Shown here: one piece after another, positions 9,181-15,788 of the stretch
Layout of the letters: each line of letters opens with the position of its first letter
How positions within the stretch are numbered: position 1 is the first letter of the stretch
From: a bacterium
GTDB lineage: Bacteria; Arandabacterota; Arandabacteria; Arandabacterales; Arandabacteraceae
Direction of reading: 5' to 3'
Length of the DNA: 37,200 nucleotides
Assembly (NCBI GenBank): GCA_025774845.1
Contig: JALGZP010000025.1
Coordinates: 1 to 37,200, forward strand
Notes under the pieces: generated by a model
What the model saw: the letters and a program-made list of their open reading frames with translations, nothing else
Database searches by the model: none
Told to the model about the DNA's origin: nothing
Translations under genes and position numbers: made by a program

Positions 9181-9345
9181 GTGAAAGACAAGCGCTCAAA
9201 TATGTGCAAAGAGAATGATCCAGGTTGTGAACAGCTGGAGGAGTGCACCGGTAAACCCGAAGAGTGCACACCGGAGCAGATCAAGGAATGTCATGGTGAC
9301 GTGGAATGTCACCCCTGTGAGAAACCACCTGAAAAGCAGGATTAG
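9181..9345 (+). CDS. Cys-rich mini-protein, 54 aa, seven cysteines
   Basis: A GTG-initiated frame encodes a hydrophilic 54-residue protein with Cys at 9, 16, 22, 29, 37, 43 and 46 and His at 38 and 44. The core reads EECTPEQIKECHGD followed by HPCEKPPEK. The even Cys spacing (6-8 residues) and lack of hydrophobic residues argue for a metal- or metalloid-binding peptide and not a chance frame. There is no clear Shine-Dalgarno before GTG, and ATG at 9202 (M8, just before the first Cys) is an alternative that keeps all cysteines. It stops 75 bases before the promoter of the arsR-type gene, so it may belong to the same thiol/metalloid system. The function is unknown. I have only a vague memory of similar TPEQI-x-E-C-H-G peptides in anaerobes. 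Confidence 0.6.
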   Translation: MKDKRSNMCKENDPGCEQLEECTGKPEECTPEQIKECHGDVECHPCEKPPEKQD

Positions 9346-9420
9346 ACCTGCCTGATCGTCGGGGATGGAACCCCGGCGCCACAGATTACGCACTTAGTGC
9401 GGTAAAGCCATACTAACTAC

Positions 9421-9449
9421 TTGACATTATGGCCATATGGGGTTATAGT
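9421..9449 (+). promoter_or_regulatory. Promoter with palindromic operator candidate for the arsR cassette
   Basis: TTGACA (9421-9426), exactly 17 bases and TATAGT (9444-9449) make a near-consensus promoter. The spacer contains the perfect palindrome CCATATGG (9433-9440), placed where an ArsR/SmtB repressor would block RNA polymerase. Autoregulation by the next gene is inference. Confidence 0.75.
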
Positions 9450-9478
9450 CATGCACTGTAGGAGGTCCGTACGAGAAA

Positions 9479-9769
9479 GTGAAATCGAAACAGGCCTACA
9501 AAAAGCAGGCAAGGGTGCTGAAGGCGCTGGCCAATGAGACACGGCTGATGATAATCGACAGGCTGAGTCAGGGTGAGTGCCATGTTGGCGAGCTCGTGCG
9601 CATGAGTGGTGTTGACCAGTCCACGGTGTCGAAACATCTTGCCACACTGAGAGGGGTCGGCGTTGTGGACGATGAACGCCGCGGGAATGCTGTTTACTAC
9701 CGACTCGTGACACCGTGCGTCGTAGACTTTTTCACCTGCACGGCGAAGGTACTCAAAGCGAGGTCATAA
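9479..9769 (+). CDS. ArsR/SmtB-family transcriptional regulator
   Basis: This is a 96-residue winged-helix repressor of the ArsR family. Helices include LKALANETRLMIIDRLSQG, then the recognition region around DQSTVSKHLATLRGVGVV and the wing DERRGNAVYYRL. Possible soft-metal or thiol sensing residues are C34 in the GECHVGEL segment (the position of the ELCVCDL metal site of ArsR) and C80 and C87 near the C-terminus. The start is GTG at 9479, 12 bases after AGGAGGT (9460-9466). It is the first gene of the cassette running to CcdA, and the promoter in front carries a palindrome. The inducer could be arsenite, an organoarsenical or another thiophilic metal, and the sequence does not decide which. 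Confidence 0.9.
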   Translation: MKSKQAYKKQARVLKALANETRLMIIDRLSQGECHVGELVRMSGVDQSTVSKHLATLRGVGVVDDERRGNAVYYRLVTPCVVDFFTCTAKVLKARS

Positions 9770-9815
9770 ATCCCCGCATTTACTCGCAGGGTGGACCCAG
9801 GCAGGCCGGAGGTAG

Positions 9816-11120
9816 ATGATGGCATCTAGAAGAGAATGGGGAACGTTAGTCCTGATGATCGCAGTCTTCCTCGTTCTTTACTTCCTGCCGTTTGAGTCAC
9901 TGCAAATCCACAGGGTGCTCAAGGAGGCGCTCGGGCTATCCGTGTGGTATGCACGACATCACCTGATCCTGTGCCTGATACCGGCCTTTTTCATCGCGGG
10001 GGCAATCTGTTGCTTCGTCTCGCAGGCTTCGGTCCTGAAGTACCTCGGACCCAAAGCCAGGAAAGTACTTGCCTATGGCGTCGCATCGGTGTCGGGCTCG
10101 GTTCTTGCCGTCTGTAGCTGCACCGTTCTGCCCCTCTTTGCGGGGATCTACAAACGAGGGGCCGGTCTGGGACCCGCATGTGCGTTCCTCTATTCAGGCC
10201 CCGCGATAAACATCCTTGCAATCGTGCTCACCGCAAAGGTGCTTGGACCCCAGATAGGCATAGCAAGAGCAGTTGGTGCAGTGGGCTTTTGCATCGTTAT
10301 CGGCCTCTTGATGCATCTTATCTTCAGGAAGGAAGAACTGCGGAAGGCTGAGGCCGTCGAAGTGGACCTGCCACCGGAGCCTTCACGGCCACTATGGAAG
10401 ACCGCGGCGTATTTTGCAAGTATGGTTGCGATCCTGGTATTTGCCAATTGGGGGAGGTCCGAGGGGGCAGGTACGGTATGGAATGCGATCTTCTCCGCGA
10501 AGTGGATCATCACAAGCGTGGCTTCAGCCATATTCGGGCTGATACTCGTTTTCTGGATGGGACTCCGGGCAAGGCACATGCTTATCGCGGCCATTCCGGT
10601 CGTAGTGCTTGCGCTGGTGTTCCGGGGGAATCACCTGATTCCCTTTACTGCCGGCGTGATTGCAGTCTCGATAGTGCTTTCCAGGGGGAATGCGGAGAGT
10701 CGTGAATGGCTTGTCTCCACGTGGATCTTTGCCAAGCAGATGCTGCCGCTGCTTCTTATCGGCGTCGTGATCGCGGGGGCGCTCCTGGGCAGACCCGGAC
10801 ATGAAGCCCTGATCCCATCACGCTGGATCGCCGGCCTTGTTGGTGGTAACTCCCTCCAGGCGAATCTGATTGCATCGGTCGCGGGTGCGTTCATGTATTT
10901 CGCCACACTGACCGAGGTCCCCATACTACAGGGACTCCTGGGATCAGGAATGGGCAAGGGGCCTGCGCTTGCTTTGCTGCTTGCAGGTCCGGCCCTGTCA
11001 CTACCCAATATGCTGGTCATCCGGAGCATAATGGGGACAAAACGAACCATCGTGTTCATCGGTCTCATATGTATCATGGCGACCATAAGCGGCCTGATAT
11101 TCGGGTCCTTCTGGGGCTGA
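9816..11120 (+). CDS. DUF318/ArsP-type permease (SO_0444 family)
   Basis: This is a polytopic inner-membrane permease with roughly ten hydrophobic segments in two related halves separated by a charged loop (about residues 172-195). Family signatures are the VCSCTVLPLFAGIYKRGAG segment with the Cys pair C100/C102, SGPAINI at 127-133, the second-half counterpart LAGPALSLPNMLVIR, and C65/C66 in an early helix. Members include ArsP, which exports trivalent organoarsenicals, and SO_0444-like proteins of unknown substrate. The second ATG at 9819 has better spacing to GGAGG (9808-9812) than the first at 9816. Downstream are redox proteins, which suggests that the substrate or the permease cysteines need thiol reduction. 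The substrate is not determined by sequence. Confidence 0.87.
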   Translation: MMASRREWGTLVLMIAVFLVLYFLPFESLQIHRVLKEALGLSVWYARHHLILCLIPAFFIAGAICCFVSQASVLKYLGPKARKVLAYGVASVSGSVLAVCSCTVLPLFAGIYKRGAGLGPACAFLYSGPAINILAIVLTAKVLGPQIGIARAVGAVGFCIVIGLLMHLIFRKEELRKAEAVEVDLPPEPSRPLWKTAAYFASMVAILVFANWGRSEGAGTVWNAIFSAKWIITSVASAIFGLILVFWMGLRARHMLIAAIPVVVLALVFRGNHLIPFTAGVIAVSIVLSRGNAESREWLVSTWIFAKQMLPLLLIGVVIAGALLGRPGHEALIPSRWIAGLVGGNSLQANLIASVAGAFMYFATLTEVPILQGLLGSGMGKGPALALLLAGPALSLPNMLVIRSIMGTKRTIVFIGLICIMATISGLIFGSFWG

Positions 11121-11144
11121 CCCGGATGAGGGATACCTTTCGAT

Positions 11145-11642
11145 ATGGATCAGAGTGATATCAGGCAGGTGGTAGTCAGCGGGACCAAGGTGGGGCTCAC
11201 CGGACTCACAAAGATATTCGAGACTCTGAGGAATCAAGGACACAGCACCGGCGACGAGCTCGCGGCAAGACTTGTGGAGCTGGCCAGAGAGTCCAACTAT
11301 ATACCGCCTCCTGCCGAAGATGTTTACCGGCGGGCTCTCCTCAGGGAATTCAAGCGATTCATGGGTGAGGATGTACCCGAGGAAAGAGGGGGTCTTGAGA
11401 TCCGTGTATTCGGGGCCGGCTGCCCCAGGTGTGACAGGTTGATGGCAGAGGTCATGGCGCTTCTTGCCGATCTTGAGCTCAGCGCCGATCTTGATCATGT
11501 GAAGGATCTCGATCAGATCGGCCGGCTGGGCCCGGTGGGTGTGCCAGCGCTTATGATAAACGGCAAGATCGTCTCTGCGGGTCGTGTACCGAACCGCAAT
11601 GAGTTAACCAAGTGGCTTAAGGCAGCACAGGCATACGAATGA
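11145..11642 (+). CDS. Thioredoxin-like CxxC protein with N-terminal helical domain
   Basis: Two parts are visible. Residues 1-80 form a mostly helical N-terminal region (GTKVGLTGLTKIFETLRNQG, LAARLVELARESNYIPPP, YRRALLREFKRFMGE) that I cannot assign with certainty. Residues 84-165 are a redox-active disulfide/glutaredoxin-like fold of the MTH895/TM0996 type: EIRVFGAGCPRCDRL with C93 and C96, then GVPALMINGKIVSAGRVP carrying the cis-Pro. It is cytosolic (no signal). It starts 24 bases after the permease stop in the same direction. It probably exchanges disulfides with the neighbouring permease, regulator or CcdA, which is inference. Confidence 0.8.
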   Translation: MDQSDIRQVVVSGTKVGLTGLTKIFETLRNQGHSTGDELAARLVELARESNYIPPPAEDVYRRALLREFKRFMGEDVPEERGGLEIRVFGAGCPRCDRLMAEVMALLADLELSADLDHVKDLDQIGRLGPVGVPALMINGKIVSAGRVPNRNELTKWLKAAQAYE

Positions 11643-11645
11643 TGG

Positions 11646-11682
11646 CTACGACGAGATCGCCACGCGTCGCTCGCGATGACAT
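11646..11682. repeat. Extragenic palindromic repeat (GTCAT-CGCGAGC type)
   Basis: The gap between the two CxxC genes holds a segment that on the minus strand reads GTCATCGCGAGCGACGCGTG then GCGATCTCG. Outer arms ATCGC (11656-11660) and GCGAT (11673-11677) are inverted. It strongly resembles a class of dispersed intergenic elements (GTCATTGCGAGCG...GCAATC) that I remember from many bacterial genomes. No second copy is in the window, so repetition in this genome is unproven. Confidence 0.5.
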
Positions 11683-11697
11683 AAACGGTCAGGAGGT

Positions 11698-11949
11698 ATG
11701 AAGATGAAGATTCAGATACTGGGACCAGGCTGTCCCAAGTGTAAGAAGGCTTTCGAAAACGCCGAGCAGGCGATCAAGGAACTCGGCGGCGGTGTGGAGA
11801 TTGAGAAGATCGATGATCTCAAGGCCATTATGGGCTTTGGTGTTATGGTGACACCGGCCGTCGCGATCGATGGTGAGGTAAAGACCTCGGGAAAACTCCC
11901 CTCTGTCGACGACTTCAAGCGTATGATCGGTGAGAAGGGCGGGTCATGA
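11698..11949 (+). CDS. Small thioredoxin/glutaredoxin-like protein (MTH895/TM0996 type)
   Basis: This is an 83-residue cytosolic thioredoxin-fold protein consisting only of the fold. It has beta1 KIQILGPGCPKCKKAFENA with active-site C12-P-K-C15, and the cis-Pro loop in VMVTPAVAIDGEVKTSGKLP. It is the same family as the C-terminal half of the preceding gene, so the cassette holds a duplicated disulfide module. AGGAGGT stands four bases before the first ATG at 11698, and M3 (11704) is an alternative start. Its stop overlaps the start of the lipoprotein gene by four bases (ATGA), indicating translational coupling. Such proteins are often found beside DUF318 permeases. Confidence 0.87.
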   Translation: MKMKIQILGPGCPKCKKAFENAEQAIKELGGGVEIEKIDDLKAIMGFGVMVTPAVAIDGEVKTSGKLPSVDDFKRMIGEKGGS

Positions 11950-12380
11950 GGATGAGAACGTCCTTTATCACAGCGACAATCGTCGTAATGCTCGCCACGG
12001 GTTTCTTGACCGGCTGTTCGAGGGAGGATTCAAAGAGCACATCCGAAACGACGGACGAGCCTGCATCCATCCAGGAGGTTTCGCCCGAGCAGGGCCTGCC
12101 CCGGATGGTCGATCTCGGCAAAGGCACATGCATTCCCTGTAAGAAGATGGCACCGATCCTTGAGGAACTTAAACAGGAATTCGAGGGCAACGCAATAATC
12201 GAGTTCATCGATATCCGTGAAGACAGCGACGCGGCGAGCGAGTACGGGATAAGACTGATCCCCACCCAGATCTTCTTTGACTCGACTGGAGTCGAGGTGT
12301 GGAGACACGAGGGTTTCCTCTCAAAGGATGTCATTGTAGCGAAACTCGCTGAACTGGGGGCCCAACCCATTGATAGGTAG
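11946..12380 (+). CDS. Thioredoxin-like lipoprotein
   Basis: This is an exported thioredoxin-fold lipoprotein. The signal peptide ends in the lipobox LTGC, with C24 as the lipidation site. A Ser/Thr/Glu-rich linker (25-48) is followed by a thioredoxin domain with DLGKGTCIPCKKMAPIL (C62 and C65) and cis-Pro in GIRLIPTQIFFDSTG. It should sit on the periplasmic face, receive electrons from CcdA encoded next, and reduce periplasmic or outer-membrane thiols. The gene begins within the stop of the small CxxC gene and its 3' end overlaps the ccdA start. The role follows from the pairing of a CcdA with an exported thioredoxin, as in cytochrome c maturation and related reductive pathways. Confidence 0.9.
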   Translation: MRMRTSFITATIVVMLATGFLTGCSREDSKSTSETTDEPASIQEVSPEQGLPRMVDLGKGTCIPCKKMAPILEELKQEFEGNAIIEFIDIREDSDAASEYGIRLIPTQIFFDSTGVEVWRHEGFLSKDVIVAKLAELGAQPIDR

Positions 12381-13068
12381 TGTATTCGAGACCCTGTCCG
12401 AGGCCGTATCCGGTACACCGCTTGTTGCCGTTCTTGCGTCACTTGCCTGGGGTATCCTGAGCGTTATCCTCAGCCCGTGCCATCTTGCAAGTATTCCTCT
12501 CATAGTCGGTTATATCGGAGAACAGGAAGGGATGACAACCCGCAAGGCGTTCTTGCTTTCGCTGCTCTTCGGATGCGGTATCCTTGTAACCATAGGAGTG
12601 ATCGGTGTCGCGACGTCTCTCCTTGGCAGGATGCTTGGTGATCTGGGCAGCTTCATCAACTACTTCATTGCTGGGATATTCTTCGTGATCGGGCTTCACC
12701 TGATCGGGCTCATCCCCATGCCGTTCTCGGCACGCACCGCGGGGATGGGACAGCGACGCGGGTTTTTGGGTGCACTGATTCTCGGGCTCGTCTTCGGGCT
12801 CGCCATCGGTCCGTGCACCTTCGCGTACATGGCGCCCATGCTTGGAATAACCTTCTCGGTGGCCCGGACAAGCATCCTCTACGGCATTGCTCTCCTGGCC
12901 GCATATGGCATAGGACACACAAGTGTGATCGTGGCAGCGGGAACCTTCACCGGACTGGTCGAGCAGTATCTGAAGTGGACTTCCAGGTCCAGGGGAATCG
13001 ATATAGTAAAGAAGATCTGCGGTGTGCTTGTGATTCTCGGCGGCGTTTACATGCTCTGGACCGCTTAG
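12370..13068 (+). CDS. ccdA: CcdA-family transmembrane thiol-disulfide carrier
   Basis: This is a six-helix inner-membrane protein of the CcdA/DsbD-beta family that shuttles electrons from cytosolic thioredoxin to periplasmic partners. The two paired redox cysteines are C37 in VILSPCHLASIPLI and C149 in AIGPCTFAYMAPML, each at the start of a three-helix half. The length of 232 is typical. The only start in reach is TTG at 12370, 11 bases inside the lipoprotein gene, so translation is likely coupled. No cytochrome c biogenesis gene is nearby, and the neighbours are a permease and thioredoxin-like proteins. The likely job is therefore in this cassette and not in heme attachment. That is context-based inference. 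Confidence 0.9.
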   Translation: MIGSVFETLSEAVSGTPLVAVLASLAWGILSVILSPCHLASIPLIVGYIGEQEGMTTRKAFLLSLLFGCGILVTIGVIGVATSLLGRMLGDLGSFINYFIAGIFFVIGLHLIGLIPMPFSARTAGMGQRRGFLGALILGLVFGLAIGPCTFAYMAPMLGITFSVARTSILYGIALLAAYGIGHTSVIVAAGTFTGLVEQYLKWTSRSRGIDIVKKICGVLVILGGVYMLWTA

Positions 13069-13082
13069 GCAGCACCGCTTCT

Positions 13083-13811
13083 TCAGGCCGGATGACCGAC
13101 GACCGCCATATAAACCACGCTCTCTTCCGTCCCGTCAACCCCGATGATATTGTTAACCTCATCATCGAAGAGAGCGCCTATCTGGCAGGTCCCGAGACCG
13201 ATCGCAACAGCGGCGAGCGCCAGGTTTCCTGCGATATGACCTGCATCAAGATAAACATACCGGTATGCCCGTTGGTCGTACTTCCACTTTGAACGCTCAA
13301 AGATCGCCGTCCAGATGAATACCGCCGGAACCCCCAGGCACATCTTCTGCCCGAGTGCGGCCTGGGTGATCTCATGACCCAACTGACCGGTCTTGAGCTC
13401 TTCGAGCACGTGCCCATTCACGGCATAGTGATAGAGTCCGCGGTCGATACCCTTAACACCATCCACGATCACATAGGTTTCAATTGGATACAGCGCGCCC
13501 GCAGATGGAGCAGTTCGGTACTCGTGGCCTCGCTCAACTCTCTGGATCCCGCCCGACGCCCAGAGCAGGTATGACAGCTCTTCACCGGTCAGATTATCAC
13601 CGGTAAAGTGGCGAACACTCTTACGCTTCTCAAGCACATCCCTCACAGCCATAGTTTCAACGGAATCGAACGGTGGGAGCTTCACCTGCCTGGAATCCGG
13701 GTACGTCTTGTAGATCTCCGGCTCGTTCGCCCAGTCAAGCCCTCCCCCACCCAGACTTCCCCTGTCATACTTGGTTTCCTGCTGGAACTTGTCTCCGGCA
13801 CCTTTCGGCAT
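13083..13811 (-). CDS. SagB/ThcOx-type FMN nitroreductase-family dehydrogenase
   Basis: This is a nitroreductase-fold flavoprotein of the SagB-type dehydrogenase group. Characteristic segments are RKSVRHFTGDNLTGEELSYL (the FMN phosphate-binding Arg region), RTAPSAGALYPIETYV, LYHYAVNGHVLEEL, the central helix DAGHIAGNLALAAVAIGLGT and the closing VVYMAVVGHPA. I place the start at ATG 13811 because GGAGGAG lies nine bases upstream, although the frame extends six codons further to 13829. SagB proper oxidises azolines in thiazole/oxazole-modified peptides, but no YcaO cyclodehydratase or precursor peptide is visible here. A generic oxidoreductase role is therefore safer. It ends 14 bases from the convergent ccdA gene and follows the toast-rack lipoprotein in one transcript. 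Confidence 0.88.
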   Translation of the reverse strand: MPKGAGDKFQQETKYDRGSLGGGGLDWANEPEIYKTYPDSRQVKLPPFDSVETMAVRDVLEKRKSVRHFTGDNLTGEELSYLLWASGGIQRVERGHEYRTAPSAGALYPIETYVIVDGVKGIDRGLYHYAVNGHVLEELKTGQLGHEITQAALGQKMCLGVPAVFIWTAIFERSKWKYDQRAYRYVYLDAGHIAGNLALAAVAIGLGTCQIGALFDDEVNNIIGVDGTEESVVYMAVVGHPA

Positions 13812-13849
13812 GACTGTAGACTCCTCCATCCTGCTGCTGTCGTCGGGGG

Positions 13850-14671
13850 TCAGATGGTAACGCCGCTGTCGTCGGACTCGCCATCGGTCTCGAGGATGAT
13901 CGATCCGATACCGGCAGCGCAGTCTATCTCCAGGGTCACGTCAGAACTGCCGTACGCCTCATTGACATATGCCCCGCCTTCTTTCCGTAAACCGCCCCTA
14001 TCGATCTTGCCCAGACCCTTCTCGGCATCGACCCGCACACCGACATCCATGGGCAGCCGCACCGTCAGTCTTCCCACACCACCCTTTATGTCTGCGTCAA
14101 GATCATCCTTCCATTCCCCGGTCAGGTCCACGGTGACATCACCTGCACCTACCTGCACCACGAGGTCTTGTACTCGAGGCCGCCCGGTGAGTAGCACTTC
14201 GACCTCACCTGCACCTGCGGTGACCCTCAGATCTTTAAGCGACAGGCTACCGAGATCCAGATGGCCGTTACCGGCACCCAGTTCAACATCGAGGTCCATT
14301 GGGATCTTATCATTGAGCTGGATATCCCATTCATAACGGACGTTCTTACCCAGGCTCGACCTGCGGCCGCGGGGCTGTTTAACCGTGAGAGTACCGTGGT
14401 CATCGGCTTCCCGATACGATACCTCAGGTTTCCACTCGTCAACGTTATAAACAAATTCCGCATCCATCAGGTCGCCCGAACCGCCACCAATCATCAGCTT
14501 GCCTACTCCCATTTCAATGATGGTCTCCAACGTTTCGGCACCACCCAGATCGAGCGACCGCTCCACAATCACGAGGTCACCTGTCTCAACGCTTTCACCG
14601 CATCCCGCGACCAGCAGGAGTGCGGAAACGAGAACCATCAGTCCTCCGCCAATACGAAAGTTGCTTATCAC
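13850..14671 (-). CDS. Lipoprotein with toast-rack/DUF4097-like beta-repeat domain
   Basis: The signal peptide has the lipobox LLVAGC, followed by an N-terminal toast_rack (DUF2154-like) segment LGGAETLETIIEMGVGKL. The rest is a long single-sheet beta array with repeats of G-A-G-x-x-x-V-x-L (GAGNGHLDLGSL, AGAGEVEVLLTGR, VGAGDVTVDLTGEW, GGVGRLTVRLP). This is the pattern of LiaF/DUF4097 proteins that act in envelope-stress contexts. It is predicted to be membrane-anchored and extracytoplasmic. AGGAGG touches the TTG at 14677 but lies six bases before GTG at 14671, which I take as the start. A near-perfect promoter stands upstream. The biochemical role is unknown. Confidence 0.85.
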   Translation of the reverse strand: MISNFRIGGGLMVLVSALLLVAGCGESVETGDLVIVERSLDLGGAETLETIIEMGVGKLMIGGGSGDLMDAEFVYNVDEWKPEVSYREADDHGTLTVKQPRGRRSSLGKNVRYEWDIQLNDKIPMDLDVELGAGNGHLDLGSLSLKDLRVTAGAGEVEVLLTGRPRVQDLVVQVGAGDVTVDLTGEWKDDLDADIKGGVGRLTVRLPMDVGVRVDAEKGLGKIDRGGLRKEGGAYVNEAYGSSDVTLEIDCAAGIGSIILETDGESDDSGVTI

Positions 14672-14770
14672 CGTCAACCTCCTTGCCTGAGCAGCTTAAT
14701 TGATTCCGGTCCGGTACGTTGTTTGGGGATGACGCTTAAGAAGGTGTGACTGACCACACCATCTGACCTG

Positions 14771-14800
14771 ATTATAAACTCGCAGCTGCGTCGATGTCAA
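14771..14800 (-). promoter_or_regulatory. Consensus sigma70 promoter for the lipoprotein-sagB unit
   Basis: On the minus strand TTGACA (14795-14800), 18 bases and TATAAT (14771-14776) match both hexamers fully. The predicted leader is about 90 bases. Confidence 0.85.
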
Positions 14801-14824
14801 AGGAGTGTTTGAATCCAATTTACA

Positions 14825-14853
14825 TTGACACAATCCATTTTGGATGGTAACTG
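14825..14853 (+). promoter_or_regulatory. Possible promoter of the small outer-membrane barrel gene
   Basis: A perfect TTGACA (14825-14830) is followed after 17 bases by TAACTG, a poor -10 box. The spacer carries the inverted repeat ATCCA-TTT-TGGAT (14833-14845), so an activator or repressor may act here. Confidence 0.4.
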
Positions 14854-14898
14854 TTCGCGGATGACATGTTCAGCGGATAGTAAGAAAGGGGGAGCACC

Positions 14899-15594
14899 AT
14901 GAGGCTTCTATTGCTTGTGCTGGCGATATCGGCGGTTCTATGCGGTTCTGCATTCGCAGAGGGTGGCTTTGAGGGACGGCCGATCACAGAGAATGCCTTC
15001 GCACCTACGGGTTACACGCTACACGGTGGGGAATTCGCGATAGGCCTGGGTCCGATCGCGTTTGGCATGACAGACAATGTTCAGGCAAGCACCAACCTGC
15101 TGCTCTGGGCATTTCAGTACTACAACGCAAACCTCAAGGTGGCCCTCACCGAGTCTGATGACCATGCCTTTGGGGTAGGAGTCGGTCTTGGCAGGTTGTC
15201 GCTCGATTTCGTTGACGGTGATGATGAGGCGGAGTTCACGGCCGTGTCACCCTACGCCGCCGGGAGTTTCCGGATCGGTGCCGGGACTATGGCGCATATC
15301 GGAGGCCAGTACTCGCGCTTCAGTGCCTCCGGTGACAGCGATATCGAGGACGCCGATGCTTCGGCGGTCGCATCCGGAACGAGCTTCTTCGGCGGTATCG
15401 AGCACAGTGTCAGTAACCGCACCAAGTTTGTGGCCGACGCGGGCTACGATGCGACATTTGAAGGCGCACGCGTCAGCGGAGCGGTGCTCTTCGGGTGGAC
15501 CACATTTCGCCTGAAGCTCGGCCTGAGCTACTTCACCGCAGGTGATGGCTTCACCTTCCCCCTTGTCGGACTCTGGTGGCGCTTCGACGCTTAA
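14899..15594 (+). CDS. Small outer-membrane beta-barrel protein
   Basis: This is a 231-residue protein with a clear signal peptide (LLVLAISAVLCGSAFA, cleavage before EGG). About eight to ten amphipathic beta strands follow, for example EFAIGLGPIAFGMTDN, HAFGVGVGLGRLSLDF, TSFFGGIEHSVSN and TTFRLKLGLSYF. It ends in VGLWWRFDA, where the aromatic-rich last strand is typical of barrels, though not a perfect terminal Phe. A GGGGGAG ribosome binding site precedes the ATG. It stands alone between divergent promoters and a hairpin terminator. No specific family was recognised, and a structural or small-solute role would be a guess. Confidence 0.78.
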   Translation: MRLLLLVLAISAVLCGSAFAEGGFEGRPITENAFAPTGYTLHGGEFAIGLGPIAFGMTDNVQASTNLLLWAFQYYNANLKVALTESDDHAFGVGVGLGRLSLDFVDGDDEAEFTAVSPYAAGSFRIGAGTMAHIGGQYSRFSASGDSDIEDADASAVASGTSFFGGIEHSVSNRTKFVADAGYDATFEGARVSGAVLFGWTTFRLKLGLSYFTAGDGFTFPLVGLWWRFDA

Positions 15595-15611
15595 TCTGAA
15601 CGGTTCTACCA

Positions 15612-15639
15612 GGGGGGCAGATCTCTCTGCCCCCCATTT
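15612..15639 (+). terminator. Hairpin terminator after the barrel gene
   Basis: GGGGGGCAGA (15612-15621) pairs perfectly with TCTGCCCCCC (15626-15635) across a four-base loop, then ATTTA. The T-run is weak, so termination may be partial. Confidence 0.7.
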
Positions 15640-15788
15640 AAGCCCGCCGGTTCGGGTGCCGATATATCTAGAGCAAGCGGCAATGCACCTTTAAGCCCAA
15701 GCACGTACACAAAGTATGAACAGACTTCCGTAGCCTGATCTTGCCCAGGTCTGGTCTGCCGGAAGTTGAAGTGCAGGAGAACCGGCCC

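Noticed and set aside
9360-9375. Small hairpin CGGGG-ATGGAA-CCCCG after the Cys-rich mini-protein
   Set aside because: The stem is only 5 bp and there is no T-run, so it is too weak to call a terminator.
12370-13068. Cytochrome c maturation locus suggested by CcdA
   Set aside because: No heme lyase, ResB/ResC or cytochrome genes are adjacent. The neighbours are a permease and CxxC proteins.
13083-13811. Thiazole/oxazole-modified peptide biosynthesis cluster suggested by the SagB-type gene
   Set aside because: No YcaO cyclodehydratase, leader peptide or exporter is nearby.
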